Shown here piece after piece: positions 8,682 to 18,446 of a stretch of 64,000 nucleotides of DNA. Source of the DNA: Microvirga massiliensis. GTDB taxonomy: Bacteria; Pseudomonadota; Alphaproteobacteria; Rhizobiales; Beijerinckiaceae. Under the pieces are notes generated by a model. The model searched no databases. It worked only from the letters and a program-made list of their open reading frames with translations, and had not been told where the DNA came from. The stretch's first letter is position 1. The number at the start of each line of letters is the position of its first letter. Location: the NCBI RefSeq assembly GCF_001006805.1, contig NZ_LN811355.1:376685-440684 (forward strand), read 5' to 3'. Made by a program: the position numbers and the translations under genes.

Positions 8682-9689
8682 CTATCTCGCACCGGGGCGC
8701 GTGAACTGCGTGAGATCCAGCGGATTCGGGGCCTTTCTCGCCCCGGTGAGCGGTCTTGGAGGCGGCAGGGGGACTGGGCCTGGAGTGGCTTGTCCGCTCT
8801 GAGTCTCTTCCAGCGCGAGGCTGCCGGTCAGTTCACGAGATGGAGACCGATCACCGCTGCTCGACGGAAAGAAGGCCGGCGCTGCAATAGACGGGTCGGT
8901 CGCGCCTCTCCGCCACAGGCGCGAAACGGCATCTGAAACCGGTCCGCTGCGATGGTCGCTCTGAAACAGTCCATGAAAAGCCGGGCCGTCGGCGCGAGCG
9001 AAGGCGAGCGGCTTGTCCGGCCCGAAGGCCGGGGCTGCAGAAGTAGCGGTCTGGCTCTGCTCCAGAAATACATAGAGCTCCCGCGCAGTGCGGGCCCGCC
9101 CCTCCCGATCATAGAAGATCGACCTGTTCGCGGCGGAGGCATCAGGGAAGACGCTGGTGGCTGACCGGTCGGGCGTCCGCTGCGCGGCGTTGATGAGTTC
9201 ACTGGCGCCGCGCCCGCCGAGGAAATGCGCCATGTAGAGCTCGGCGCTGCTCGGCTCGCGCCCAAGCTCGCTCGAGAGCAACTCCCGGTTCTTCTGCGTG
9301 AACGCACCCGCCATAAGCGCGGAGATCTCCGGGTCCTCGCGAAGCGCGAGGATGTCCTGACGCGCGCGCACATCCTCGACGACATGCATCCCGTCGCTGC
9401 GCGTCGAGATCCGGCTCGCGTGGTCGCGGAGGCCCATCCTTGCGCCGTCGCTCTTGATGAGGCCGAGCCAGGTCTGCTCGATGAACTGGAACAGGCCGGC
9501 CGCCGATGAGCCCTGCGCCTTCGCACCCGGCCGAAGCGCGGATTCGCGCTGCGCAGTCGCAAGGAGATAATCGAAACCGACACCGCTGCGCGCCGCGCCG
9601 GTCCGGATCGCCTCAACGACCGGAGTCGGCGATACACCTAGAGTCGAGGATGCCGCTTCGCGGGTATTTGGTGTGGTGAACAGGAACAT
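8682..9689 (-). CDS. Lytic transglycosylase-like (SLT-fold) protein
   Basis: A probable peptidoglycan-cleaving or muramidase-like protein (335 residues from the start chosen). The lysozyme-like core has a candidate catalytic Glu at residue 49 (ATAQRESALRP) and the SLT GLFQF element at 65-69. The C-terminal third is proline-rich and low in complexity (PVPLPPPRP), typical of an extended tail. A longer frame from 9764 adds 25 residues and would place its start 1 base from the divergent MaoC gene, so ATG 9689 is preferred. No clear cleavable signal peptide is seen with either start. Confidence 0.75.
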   Translation of the reverse strand: MFLFTTPNTREAASSTLGVSPTPVVEAIRTGAARSGVGFDYLLATAQRESALRPGAKAQGSSAAGLFQFIEQTWLGLIKSDGARMGLRDHASRISTRSDGMHVVEDVRARQDILALREDPEISALMAGAFTQKNRELLSSELGREPSSAELYMAHFLGGRGASELINAAQRTPDRSATSVFPDASAANRSIFYDREGRARTARELYVFLEQSQTATSAAPAFGPDKPLAFARADGPAFHGLFQSDHRSGPVSDAVSRLWRRGATDPSIAAPAFFPSSSGDRSPSRELTGSLALEETQSGQATPGPVPLPPPRPLTGARKAPNPLDLTQFTRPGAR

Positions 9690-9765
9690 CGGTCCGGCGC
9701 AGCCTCGGAGGCGCGCCAGCTTTCTGCGACTATGGTAAAGGAATCCTGAAGGAGAGAGCTGCACG

Positions 9766-10248
9766 ATGCCCCCAGACGAGCGCCGACACCCTCGGGGTGG
9801 TCTCTATTTCGAGGACTTTGTCGAAGGCGATCTCATTCGCCACCGTCTGACGCGCACGGTCACGCAGATGGACAATATGCTGTTCTCGAACATGACGCTG
9901 AACCCGCAGCCGCTGCACATCGATGCCCATTTCTGTGCGACCGAGACGGAGTGGGGCCGACCACTCATGAACTCGCTTTTCACGCTCGGATTGATGATCG
10001 GAATTTCGGTGAACGACACCACCGTTGGAACGACCATCGCCAATCTTGGAATGACCGACGTGAAGTTCCCGGCGCCGCTCTTCGAGGGTGATACGGTGAG
10101 CGCGACGACGGAGATCGCCGGGAAGCGCGAGTCGAAGTCTCGCCCCGGCGCAGGCATCGTCGAGTTCATTCACCGCGCCTACAAGCAGGATGGCACGCTC
10201 GTGGCCGAATGCCGGCGGCAGGCCTTCATGCGCAAGAGACCGGCCTGA
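9766..10248 (+). CDS. MaoC-family hot-dog dehydratase
   Basis: A 160-residue MaoC-like enoyl-CoA hydratase/dehydratase with a single hot-dog domain. The conserved block NPQPLHIDAHFC near the N-terminal third corresponds to the N-P-x-H catalytic/substrate region of the family, and FEGDTVSATTEI to the central strand. GGAGAG precedes the ATG. Its TGA overlaps the ATG of the CoA-lyase gene by one base (TGATG), which implies translational coupling. The pairing resembles alphaproteobacterial (mesaconyl/methylmalyl)-CoA hydratase plus CoA-ester-lyase couples, but the exact acyl-CoA substrate is not determined. Confidence 0.85.
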   Translation: MPPDERRHPRGGLYFEDFVEGDLIRHRLTRTVTQMDNMLFSNMTLNPQPLHIDAHFCATETEWGRPLMNSLFTLGLMIGISVNDTTVGTTIANLGMTDVKFPAPLFEGDTVSATTEIAGKRESKSRPGAGIVEFIHRAYKQDGTLVAECRRQAFMRKRPA

Positions 10249-11132
10249 TGCGATCACTTCTGTTCGTTCCGGGCGACAGCCCACGCAAGCTCGAGAAGGC
10301 GCTCGGCAGCGGCGCCGACGCGTTGATCATCGATCTCGAGGACTCCGTCGCCCTGGCCGGAAAGGAAGAGGCTAGGCGCGTGACCGCCGGCTTTCTCAAA
10401 GAGGCCTCGTCTGCGCCTTTCGGGACCCGTCCGAGCCTGTTCGTGCGCGTGAACGGCCTCACGACCGGGCTGATCAATGCCGATCTCGACGGGATCATGC
10501 CGGCGGCTCCGGATGGGATCGTCCTTCCCAAAGCGGTTGGCGGTCCCGATGCTGCGCATCTCGGCGCGAAGCTCGCGGTCCGAGAAGCGGAGTACGGGCT
10601 CCCCGACGGCGCCACACGCGTGATCGTCATCGCGACCGAAAATGCGCGTGGTGTTTTCGCGCTGAGCACCTTCGCAGGATCGAGCCACCGGCTCGCGGGC
10701 ATCGCCTGGGGCGGCGAGGACCTTTCTGCCGATCTGGGCGCGGAGACGAACCGCAGCGCGGACGGTTCGTACACGGAGCCCTATCGTGTGGCCCGGGCCC
10801 TGACGCTCCTCGGGGCCAGCGCTGCAGAAGTCGACGCAATCGATTCCGTCTTCACGAATTTCCGGGATCCGGAGGGACTGGCCGCGGAATGCCGTAAGGC
10901 ACGGCGCGACGGGTTCGTCTCCAAGATGGCCATCCACCCCGGCCAGGTGCCGATCATCAACGAAGCCTTCACGCCGTCCTCCGAGGCGGTGGCGCAGGCC
11001 CGTGCGGTCGTGGCGGCATTCGCCGAAAACCCCGGAGCCGGCGTCGTCGCGATCGATGGAGAGATGCTCGACCGTCCGCACCTGACGCGCGCCGAGCGCC
11101 TTCTCGCGCGGATCAAGCCCGGCTCGGCGTAG
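10248..11132 (+). CDS. CitE/HpcH-family CoA-ester lyase
   Basis: A 294-residue TIM-barrel lyase of the citrate lyase beta/malyl-CoA lyase group, cleaving or forming C-C bonds in acyl-CoA esters with Mg2+. Family features seen are the N-terminal RSLLFVPGD strand, IIDLEDSVA with the acidic Mg2+-site residues, VRVNG with the substrate Arg, and GIAWGGEDLSADLG. The end has KMAIHPGQVPIIN, typical of the C-terminal helical region. ATG 10248 is favoured because the conserved MRSLLFVPG start coincides with the one-base overlap with the MaoC gene. The two likely act in sequence on a branched acyl-CoA. Confidence 0.88.
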   Translation: MRSLLFVPGDSPRKLEKALGSGADALIIDLEDSVALAGKEEARRVTAGFLKEASSAPFGTRPSLFVRVNGLTTGLINADLDGIMPAAPDGIVLPKAVGGPDAAHLGAKLAVREAEYGLPDGATRVIVIATENARGVFALSTFAGSSHRLAGIAWGGEDLSADLGAETNRSADGSYTEPYRVARALTLLGASAAEVDAIDSVFTNFRDPEGLAAECRKARRDGFVSKMAIHPGQVPIINEAFTPSSEAVAQARAVVAAFAENPGAGVVAIDGEMLDRPHLTRAERLLARIKPGSA

Positions 11133-11292
11133 AGCCCACGCCACGCTTGGTCTCGCGAATCCGCGATCCGCGCTGTCGGTTGCAAGCGTCTTTCCCGTCG
11201 CTCTGCCGGTGCAGTTGTCTCCGGCTCATTCCCCGCGCTATCGTCGCGCCGTGCGAGATTCCGCGGCCCTGATCATCTGCCTACGGTGAGAC

Positions 11293-11916
11293 ATGAGCCT
11301 TGAGCTTTGGCTGATCTATTGCGTTGCCGCCATCGGCCTGTCGCTCACACCCGGGCCGAACGGGCTGCTGTCGTTGACGCATGGGGCCTGTTTCGGCTTC
11401 CGGCCCACCGTCTACACCGTGCTTGGCGGAGCGCTCGGGTTCTTCCTCCTCATTGCCATCTCGCTGGCTGGCATGGGTACGCTGCTGGCAGCTTCCGAGC
11501 GGGCTTTCACGGTCGCCAAGTGGATCGGCGCGGCCTATCTCGTCTACCTCGGAGTGCGCGTATGGCGGGCACCGGCTCCAGTCGTGGCTCTGACCTCGCA
11601 GACAGTGCAGTCACGCGAAGCGAGGCCACTGCGAATGTTCAACCAGGGCTTCCTGGTGGCGGTGTCGAATCCGAAGGCGTTGATCTTCTTTGCGGCCTTC
11701 CTGCCGCAATTCATGGCACCCGGCGTTCCCTATGCGGTCCAACTCGCAATATTTGGCGGTACGTTCGTCGTGGTTGAGATCGTCTACGAACTTGTCCTCG
11801 CCGTCATGGCCCAGCGCATTGCGCCCTCGCTTGCCCGTTATGGCCGATCGTTCAACCGCGCCGCTGGCGCAACCTTCGTCGCTATCGGCGCCGCTCTGAC
11901 GACGGCGGGTCGCTAA
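11293..11916 (+). CDS. LysE/RhtB-family amino-acid exporter
   Basis: A 207-residue inner-membrane protein with about six hydrophobic segments, matching the LysE/RhtB translocators that export amino acids such as threonine or homoserine. The diagnostic N-terminal TPGPNGLLSLTHGACFGF motif is present, as is the central AAYLVYLGVRVWR stretch. Substrate cannot be inferred. It is a single gene followed by a palindrome that probably ends transcription toward the convergent nitroreductase gene. Confidence 0.9.
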   Translation: MSLELWLIYCVAAIGLSLTPGPNGLLSLTHGACFGFRPTVYTVLGGALGFFLLIAISLAGMGTLLAASERAFTVAKWIGAAYLVYLGVRVWRAPAPVVALTSQTVQSREARPLRMFNQGFLVAVSNPKALIFFAAFLPQFMAPGVPYAVQLAIFGGTFVVVEIVYELVLAVMAQRIAPSLARYGRSFNRAAGATFVAIGAALTTAGR

Positions 11917-11942
11917 CTCCAGGTGCACCCCGCATTGCACCA

Positions 11943-11970
11943 GCATTCGGTAGCAAATACTACCGAATGC
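11943..11970. terminator. Perfect 11-bp palindrome between convergent genes
   Basis: GCATTCGGTAG (11943-11953) pairs exactly with CTACCGAATGC (11960-11970) around CAAATA. Its place between convergent lysE-type and nitroreductase genes suits a bidirectional terminator, although no T-tract follows on either strand. An operator is a less likely alternative. Confidence 0.6.
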
Positions 11971-12024
11971 GGGGATCATCGCCCGGCCCGGCGTGTCATC
12001 GGCCATGGGCAGCCTCGACTCGTG

Positions 12025-12588
12025 TCAGAGCCTCGTCACGACCTCCGAAAGCGCAGGTCTTGGTCGGTCAGTACGCGGCTCGCTGAAGCTTCCGATATGG
12101 ACGAAGCCGGCGATCCGCTCGAACGGCTCGAGGCCGAGGGCATCGAGCACGCGTCGGTCATAGGCGTACCACTCCGTGATCCAGTTGGCTCCGAAACCCA
12201 TGGCCGTCGCGGCATTGAGAAGGTTCATGCAGACGGCACCGGCCGAGAGAATCTGCTCCCACTCGGGGATCTTCGGATGAGGTCGCGCGCGCGAGACCAC
12301 TCCCACCACGAGCGGCGCGCGAGCGAGCCGCGTCTCTTCGACGCTGAATTGATCGGCTCGCGCATCCGGCTGATCGGCCCGGAACGCCTCTGCGATGACC
12401 TTCCCGATCCGAAACCGGGCATCACCCTCGATGACGAGAAAACGCCAGGGCACGAGCTTCCCGTGATCCGGCACGCGCGCAGCGATCGTCAGGAGCCGCT
12501 CGAGTTCCTGTTCGCTCGGTCCGGGGGGCTCGAGCAGCCGGGCTGCAACGGACCGTCGCTCCAAGAGGTGAGAGAGATTCGCATTCAT
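12025..12588 (-). CDS. Nitroreductase-family protein (YdjA-like)
   Basis: A 187-residue FMN-dependent nitroreductase-fold protein of the short single-domain class. The N-terminal LLERRSVAARLLEPPGPS holds the R-R-S FMN-phosphate motif. VPDHGKLVPWRFLVI is the second family block, and GAVCMNLLNAATAMGFGANWIT the third. Length matches YdjA-like proteins. The natural substrate is unknown. It is a stand-alone gene convergent with the LysE-type exporter. Confidence 0.85.
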   Translation of the reverse strand: MNANLSHLLERRSVAARLLEPPGPSEQELERLLTIAARVPDHGKLVPWRFLVIEGDARFRIGKVIAEAFRADQPDARADQFSVEETRLARAPLVVGVVSRARPHPKIPEWEQILSAGAVCMNLLNAATAMGFGANWITEWYAYDRRVLDALGLEPFERIAGFVHIGSFSEPRTDRPRPALSEVVTRL

Positions 12589-12920
12589 CGTAGCTTCATC
12601 CGCATTGTGAAATCACGTCCTTTAAAGATCCTGCCCCTATCCGGCCTCTATGTTCTGAGATGCCATGGGACGTGACGGGCATAGGGACTCGTTCAGAATT
12701 GCTGCAACCGGAGTCGGGCGTTCCGGTACGGTGGTGGCAAAGGGGGAATAGCGTGGTCAGCGAGGCAGACCCCGGACCCGGAAAATATCGAGCGCAGAGG
12801 TCGGCCGAAGCGCTCCGGAGGTCAAGCTCGATTCGCCCGCCTCAGAGCTCCAGGTCTGGCCGAACCACCGCGGATCCGCCGATCGCATCCTGAAAATCCT
12901 GCCTTCCGGCATCACCGACA
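12589..12920. other. Intergenic region between divergent genes, no gene seen
   Basis: This stretch separates the divergent nitroreductase and YfhO-like genes. No credible frame or repeat was seen. It must contain both promoters, but I could not place them. Confidence 0.4.
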
Positions 12921-15326
12921 ATGTCCAGAGTTCCCTCTCACGCCTGGTCTCCTTCGCAAGCGCGATGGGCGATCATCGCAATCCTGATCGTGTGGGCGGC
13001 TGCTGCATCCGCCTGGCCGCTGACCGGATCCGTCGTTCCCTGGGACTCGAAGAACCACTTCTACCCGATGCTGAGGTATCTCGGAGCGGCCCTGGCGCAT
13101 GGCGAGCTTCCGCTCTGGAACCCCTATCACTTCAGCGGCCATCCCGCCGTTGCGGATCCGCAATCTCTGATCTTCACGCCCACGATGCTGCTCTTCGGCT
13201 GGCTGGTTTCCGAGCCGACGATGCAGCTTTTCGATGTGGTGGTGTTTGCCCATCTGCTTCCGGGAGCCATTGCCTTCGTGCCCCTGTTCCGACGCCGGAA
13301 CTGGCATCCGGCCGGGGCTGTGATCGCCGCGGTTGTTTTCATGCTGGGCGGTTCGGCGACCGCCCGGCTTCAGCACACCGGCATGATCTTCAGCTACGGG
13401 CTCTTTCCGCTGGCCTTCTGGCTTCTCGAGGAAGCGCTTGCCCGCCGCTCCTACACTTACGGGATCCTGTTCGCATTTGCCGCCGCGCTGATGACGGTTG
13501 GGCGGGATCAGGTAGCCTTTCTTGCGGCCCTCGTCCTGATCGGCGTTGTCGCCTACGAAGCCCTGCGGGATCGGCAGCCACTCGATTACCTCCGCCGCCG
13601 CCTTGGCCTTCTCGTCACGATGGCTATGGTCGGGGGAGCCCTGCTGGCAGTCCCGAGCATTCTCACGCTCCAACTCCTCTCGACGTCCACGCGACCGTCA
13701 TTCGGCTTTGGCGTAGCCGCCATGGGATCGCTCCCGCCGGAGAGTCTCGTAACCCTCCTGTTCGGCAACGTCTTTGGCTCCCTGCGCTGGACCTACGATT
13801 ACTGGGGGCCGGACTGGCACAGCCTGGCGGAAGGCACCTGGACCGACCGGGCGACGAACTATCTCTTCGCCGGCACGATTCCGGCGCTCCTTTTGTTGTG
13901 GCACGGCATCGCCGGCGGGCGTCTCTTCGCCCGAGAGTTCCGGTTTTTCCTGATCGTGGGGTTGCTCGCGGTCCTCTACGCCCTCGGTCGGTATACTCCG
14001 GGCTTCGAGTTCATCTTCGATCATTTCCCCGGGGTCGATCTCTATCGCCGTCCCGCGGATGCCACCTTCATCATCAACATCGTGCTCGCATTCGCCGCCG
14101 GCTATCTCGTCCACTGCTACGTAATGGAGGGGCTGCCGCGCCTCGAATTCCGTGGCCGCGGCTCGTTCCTGCCCCTGCTCGCTGTGAGCCTTCTGATCAC
14201 GGCCGTCGGGGCGGCCTATGTCTTCGCCCGTCGAGGCGGCCACCTCCCGGAGGCCTTTACGGAAATCGGGCTTGGCCTCGCGGGCGCAGCTCTGGTCGTT
14301 GCCGTCGCGATGCGCGCCAATCTCCGGCAGGCGTGGCGCAGCTGGGCGGCCATCCTCCTCGTTGCCGCGACATCCGGGGAACTCGTCGGCCGGCACAGCG
14401 CATCGGCGCTCAATGCCGAGCCGGCGGAACGCTACGCTGTGTTCGAGACGCTCCCGCCGGAACAGCTCCAGGGCCTCAAAGTGCTGAGGCAGGAACTGGC
14501 CGACCGTCATGCCAAGGGCGACCGGCCGCGCGTCGAGATCCTCGGGCTCGGTGGCGCATGGCAGAACGCCTCCATGGTGCTCGGGCTGGAAGACACGATA
14601 GGCTACAATCCCTTGCGGCTCGCGGATTACGAGCGGGCCGTTGGCCCCGGCGAGAATGCGGTCGATCCCAATCTCCGTCAGTTCCCGTCAACCTTCCGGG
14701 GCTACAAGTGTGAGCTCGCCAGCCTGCTCGGCCTCGAATACCTCGTTCTCGACCGGCCGCTCGAAAAACTTCCTCGCCACTTTCCGAGAATCACGGGCGC
14801 CAGCCTGCTCTACGGTTCCGGGCAGATGTGGATCTACCGTCTCAACGACTCGAGCCCACGGGCCTATATCGCGAGCAGGGTCACCCCCGTTAACTCCCGC
14901 GAGATCCTGGATCAGGAGGAACTCCCCGAGTTCGACAAGACGGACGAAGCCCTGATCGATCTCGAGAGCATGCCTCTTCTCGAGAGGGACTATTCAGGCG
15001 CTCTCTCAGAGGTCGGGCCCATTCCGGCGAACAATCGGGTGCGGATCGTGAATTACGAGCCGAACTCCGTCACGCTCGAGGTCGAGGCGGAACAGCCCGG
15101 CGTGCTCGTTCTCCATGACATCCACTATCCCGGATGGGAGGTGATGGTGGACGGCCAACGTCGGCCCATTCTCCAGGCGAACCTCCTGTTCCGCGGGGTT
15201 GAAATTGCCGCGGGGCATCATCGGGTCGAATTCGAGTTTCGACCGCTTTCGCTCGATAACCTGGTTGCTGCGGCAACCGATCTCGTGAGAAACGGCGACG
15301 CGCCAACGGAATCCCAGGTGCGCTAG
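12921..15326 (+). CDS. YfhO-like polytopic membrane protein
   Basis: An 801-residue protein with about a dozen hydrophobic spans in the first 490 residues and a soluble C-terminal domain. The early WDSKNHFYPMLRYLG and LWNPYHFSGHP segments match the first periplasmic loop of YfhO/GT-C-like proteins, which transfer sugars from polyprenyl phosphates to cell-envelope polymers. The C-terminal domain ends with the beta-rich VLHDIHYPGWEVMVDG segment characteristic of YfhO. The presumed role is envelope glycosylation; donor and acceptor are unknown. It is followed after about 80 bases by a secreted protein gene on the same strand. Confidence 0.75.
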   Translation: MSRVPSHAWSPSQARWAIIAILIVWAAAASAWPLTGSVVPWDSKNHFYPMLRYLGAALAHGELPLWNPYHFSGHPAVADPQSLIFTPTMLLFGWLVSEPTMQLFDVVVFAHLLPGAIAFVPLFRRRNWHPAGAVIAAVVFMLGGSATARLQHTGMIFSYGLFPLAFWLLEEALARRSYTYGILFAFAAALMTVGRDQVAFLAALVLIGVVAYEALRDRQPLDYLRRRLGLLVTMAMVGGALLAVPSILTLQLLSTSTRPSFGFGVAAMGSLPPESLVTLLFGNVFGSLRWTYDYWGPDWHSLAEGTWTDRATNYLFAGTIPALLLLWHGIAGGRLFAREFRFFLIVGLLAVLYALGRYTPGFEFIFDHFPGVDLYRRPADATFIINIVLAFAAGYLVHCYVMEGLPRLEFRGRGSFLPLLAVSLLITAVGAAYVFARRGGHLPEAFTEIGLGLAGAALVVAVAMRANLRQAWRSWAAILLVAATSGELVGRHSASALNAEPAERYAVFETLPPEQLQGLKVLRQELADRHAKGDRPRVEILGLGGAWQNASMVLGLEDTIGYNPLRLADYERAVGPGENAVDPNLRQFPSTFRGYKCELASLLGLEYLVLDRPLEKLPRHFPRITGASLLYGSGQMWIYRLNDSSPRAYIASRVTPVNSREILDQEELPEFDKTDEALIDLESMPLLERDYSGALSEVGPIPANNRVRIVNYEPNSVTLEVEAEQPGVLVLHDIHYPGWEVMVDGQRRPILQANLLFRGVEIAAGHHRVEFEFRPLSLDNLVAAATDLVRNGDAPTESQVR

Positions 15327-15405
15327 CCGGGCGGGCGCAGTAATCCGCACGACCCACATGTCCACCCTGGTGGATCGATCCCGAAGAAGCGCTGCCTGTT
15401 GCGAG

Positions 15406-16305
15406 ATGCCGAGACCGACCCGAATCCCGCTAGCCGTATTGGCCGCCCTCATGATCGTGGCCCCGCTGGCGCCTGGACAAGCCCAGGACGCAGCGCCTCC
15501 GTCCACGATTCCATCCCTTACCGCGCCATCGGTTCCGCTCCCCCCCGCCGGCGACATCACGATCCATGCGAGCGCCTCCTATGCGACCGACGGCAAGCCG
15601 ATCCGTTCCGGGCTGCAATGGCGCGTGTACGAGGACCGCGGTGGGACCAGCGAGCCGGTCCTCGCTGCACGCTCGACCGAACCCGCGCCCAGCTTCAATC
15701 TGCCGCCCGGCAATTACATCATTCACGCTGCCTTCGGTTTCGCAGGCGCATCGAAGCGCGTCACCGTCCAGGCAGGAAACATCATCGAGCGCCTGCCGAT
15801 CAGCGCAGGGGCTCTGCGCCTCGCCGGGGTGGTCTCCGAGCAGCCGATCCCGCCCGGCCAGATCAGCTTCTCGGTCTATGTCCCGATCGGCTCGAACTCG
15901 GAAGGCAGGCTCGTGCTATCCGATGCCCGATCCGGGGAACTCATCCGCCTGCCCGAAGGCACCTACCACGTGGTGTCGACCTATGGGGACGCGAACTCCA
16001 TCATGAGGGCGGATCTCAAGGTCGAGACCGGTCGCGTGACGGAAGCAACCCTGCATCATCGCGCGGCGACAGTGACGCTGAAGCTCGTCGCCGCGCCCGG
16101 AGGCGAGGCTTTCGCAGGCACCGCGTTCAGCGTCCTGACGCCGGGCGGAGACGTAATCCGGGAGGCAATCGGCGCATTCCCGTCCGTCACGCTCGCGGAA
16201 GGCGAATACGTGTTCATCGCCCGCCACGACGGGCAGGTCTATACCCGCGAGTTCAAGGTTGAGAGCGGGCTCAACCGCGACATCGAGATCGTCACGGGCC
16301 GGTAA
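15406..16305 (+). CDS. Secreted beta-rich protein of unknown function
   Basis: A 299-residue protein starting with a Sec signal peptide (PLAVLAALMIVAPLA, cleavage near AQA). The mature part is a series of beta-strands with repeated short patterns such as PPGNYIIHAAFGFAG, PEGTYHVVSTYGD and AEGEYVFIARHDG, each resembling a strand pair of an immunoglobulin- or carboxypeptidase-regulatory-like fold. This suggests three repeats. No catalytic motif is seen. ATG 15406 is favoured over ATG 15358 since it directly precedes the signal peptide. Transcription appears to end at the adjacent strong hairpin. Confidence 0.7.
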   Translation: MPRPTRIPLAVLAALMIVAPLAPGQAQDAAPPSTIPSLTAPSVPLPPAGDITIHASASYATDGKPIRSGLQWRVYEDRGGTSEPVLAARSTEPAPSFNLPPGNYIIHAAFGFAGASKRVTVQAGNIIERLPISAGALRLAGVVSEQPIPPGQISFSVYVPIGSNSEGRLVLSDARSGELIRLPEGTYHVVSTYGDANSIMRADLKVETGRVTEATLHHRAATVTLKLVAAPGGEAFAGTAFSVLTPGGDVIREAIGAFPSVTLAEGEYVFIARHDGQVYTREFKVESGLNRDIEIVTGR

Positions 16306-16310
16306 TCGAA

Positions 16311-16342
16311 AGCCCACGAAGGGGACATCCCCTTCGTGGGCT
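16311..16342. terminator. Perfect 14-bp stem hairpin between convergent genes
   Basis: AGCCCACGAAGGGG (16311-16324) pairs exactly with CCCCTTCGTGGGCT (16329-16342) around ACAT. It begins 5 bases after the plus-strand secreted-protein stop and lies 62 bases beyond the minus-strand thrS stop, so it may serve both genes. No T-run follows. Confidence 0.75.
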
Positions 16343-16404
16343 GGCTAACTCGCTGGGCTCATCGGCCCCGCATCGGTCGGGGCCGGAAAGCTCGGCTGTC
16401 GAGG

Positions 16405-18387
16405 CTACTCGGCTGCTTCCGGCACGTCGGCGCGACGCGACGCCGCCGCGCGACGCAGATCCGGAGGCACCGCCTCGGCGGCAAGCGCATCGAGCGCCGC
16501 CTCGAGCGACATGGTCTTCTGGTCGGGGCTTCCGAGCCGGCGGATCGATACCGTGCGCTCCGCGGCCTCCTTCTTGCCGACGACGAGCAGAGCCGGGACC
16601 TTGGCGAGCGAGTGCTCCCGCACCTTGTAGGTGATCTTCTCGTTGCGAAGATCCGACTCGACCCGCAATCCGCGCGCGAGAGCCTGCCGGGTGACCTCGT
16701 GGGCGAAGTCATCCGCATCGGCCACGATCGTGCACACCACGGCCTGGACCGGGGCCAGCCAGAGCGGGAAATGACCCGCATAGTTCTCGATCAGGATGCC
16801 GGCGAACCGCTCCATCGATCCGCAGATCGCCCGATGCACCATGACGGGCGTCTTCTTCTGGCCATCCTGATCGACGTAGAAGGCCCCGTAGCGTTCCGGC
16901 ATGTTGAAGTCGACCTGCGTCGTCCCGCACTGCCAATCCCGGCCGATCGCATCCCGAAGGACATACTCGAACTTCGGACCGTAGAAGGCACCCTCGCCCG
17001 GGTTGATCCCGGTCTTGATGCGCCCACCCGACTGGTCGGAGATCTGCTTCAGCACGCGCTCCATGACCTCTTCGGCATGGTCCCACATCGCGTCGGTGCC
17101 GACGCGCTTCTCGGGGCGCGTGGACAGCTTCACGGTGATCTCCTCGAAGCCGAAGTCGGCGTAGGTCGAGAGGATCAGATCATTGATCTTCAGGCATTCG
17201 GCCGCGAGTTGATCCTCGGTGCAGAAGATATGCGCATCATCCTGCGTGAAGGCCCTGACGCGCATGAGGCCGTGCAGGGCGCCGCTCGGCTCGTAGCGCG
17301 AGACGGCTCCGAACTCAGCAAGCCGGAGGGGCAGATCGCGATAGGACTTCAAGCCATGCTTGAAGATCTGCACATGGCCCGGGCAGTTCATGGGCTTGAT
17401 CGCGAAAACCCTGTCGTCCTCGGTTTTCGTGACGAACATGTTCTCGCGGTACCAGCCCCAGTGCCCCGAGGTCTCCCAGAGGGACTTGTCGAGGATCTGC
17501 GGCGCGTTCACCTCGGCGTAGTCGCCCTTCAGGCGGCGGCGCATGTAGGAGACGATCTCCTGGAACAGCGTCCAGCCTTTCGGGTGCCAGAACACGACCC
17601 CTGGTCCCTCCTCCTGGAAGTGGAAGAGATCCATCTCGCGACCAAGACGCCGGTGGTCGCGCTTCTCGGCCTCCTCGAGCTGGTGGAGGTAGGTTTCGAG
17701 ATCCTCCTGGTTCGCCCAGGCCGTCCCGTAGATCCGCGTCAGCATCGGGTTCCTGGAATCCCCGCGCCAATAAGCTCCCGCCACCTTCATGAGCTTGAAG
17801 GCGTTGCCGATCTTGCCGGTCGACGTCATGTGCGGACCGCGGCAAAGGTCGAACCAGTCGCCCTGGGCATAGATCTTCAGATCCTCGCCGGCGGGGATGG
17901 CGTCGATCAACTCGAGCTTGAAGGTTTCGCCCTTGTCCCCGAACACGCGGCGCGCCTCGTCCCGGCTCAGCACCGTCTTCGTGAACGGCGCGTCGCGCGT
18001 GATGATCTCCCGCATCTTCGCTTCGATGGCCGAGAAATCGTCCGGAGTGAACGGCTCGGGCCGCGCGAAATCGTAATAGAACCCGTTCTCGATCACCGGC
18101 CCGATCGTGACCTGCGTGCCCGGAAACAGGGTCTGGACCGCCTCCGCGAGGACATGCGCGCAGTCGTGCCGGATGAGCTCCAGCGCACGAGGGTCGTCGC
18201 GGCCGATGAACTCGATCCTGGTGTCTTTCGTGATCGGATCCGAGAGATCCGAAACGACGCCATCGAGCACCATCGCGACGGTGCGTTTGGCGAGCGACTT
18301 CGCAATGCCTTCCACGACCTCGCGGCCCGTGACGGAAGGCTGATACTGGCGCTGTGCGCCATCCGGGAATGTCAGGGTGATCATCAA
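16405..18387 (-). CDS. thrS: Threonyl-tRNA synthetase
   Basis: Class II synthetase that charges tRNA-Thr, 660 residues. It has an N-terminal TGS domain (first 65 residues), the SAD editing domain with HDCAH around residue 76, and a catalytic core including CRGPHM and the zinc-binding Cys in KPMNCPGH near 335. The C-terminal anticodon-binding domain contains the family-typical VQAVVCTIVADADDFA strand. ATG codons at 18387 and 18384 are both possible starts. It is a stand-alone gene converging with the secreted-protein gene; the scaffold/yidD pair lies upstream on the same strand. Confidence 0.97.
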   Translation of the reverse strand: MMITLTFPDGAQRQYQPSVTGREVVEGIAKSLAKRTVAMVLDGVVSDLSDPITKDTRIEFIGRDDPRALELIRHDCAHVLAEAVQTLFPGTQVTIGPVIENGFYYDFARPEPFTPDDFSAIEAKMREIITRDAPFTKTVLSRDEARRVFGDKGETFKLELIDAIPAGEDLKIYAQGDWFDLCRGPHMTSTGKIGNAFKLMKVAGAYWRGDSRNPMLTRIYGTAWANQEDLETYLHQLEEAEKRDHRRLGREMDLFHFQEEGPGVVFWHPKGWTLFQEIVSYMRRRLKGDYAEVNAPQILDKSLWETSGHWGWYRENMFVTKTEDDRVFAIKPMNCPGHVQIFKHGLKSYRDLPLRLAEFGAVSRYEPSGALHGLMRVRAFTQDDAHIFCTEDQLAAECLKINDLILSTYADFGFEEITVKLSTRPEKRVGTDAMWDHAEEVMERVLKQISDQSGGRIKTGINPGEGAFYGPKFEYVLRDAIGRDWQCGTTQVDFNMPERYGAFYVDQDGQKKTPVMVHRAICGSMERFAGILIENYAGHFPLWLAPVQAVVCTIVADADDFAHEVTRQALARGLRVESDLRNEKITYKVREHSLAKVPALLVVGKKEAAERTVSIRRLGSPDQKTMSLEAALDALAAEAVPPDLRRAAASRRADVPEAAE

Positions 18388-18446
18388 AAGTCTCCTGGCT
18401 CACTCCTGCCCACAAAGCAGGTAAGCGGGGCCGACGGTGTCGAGGA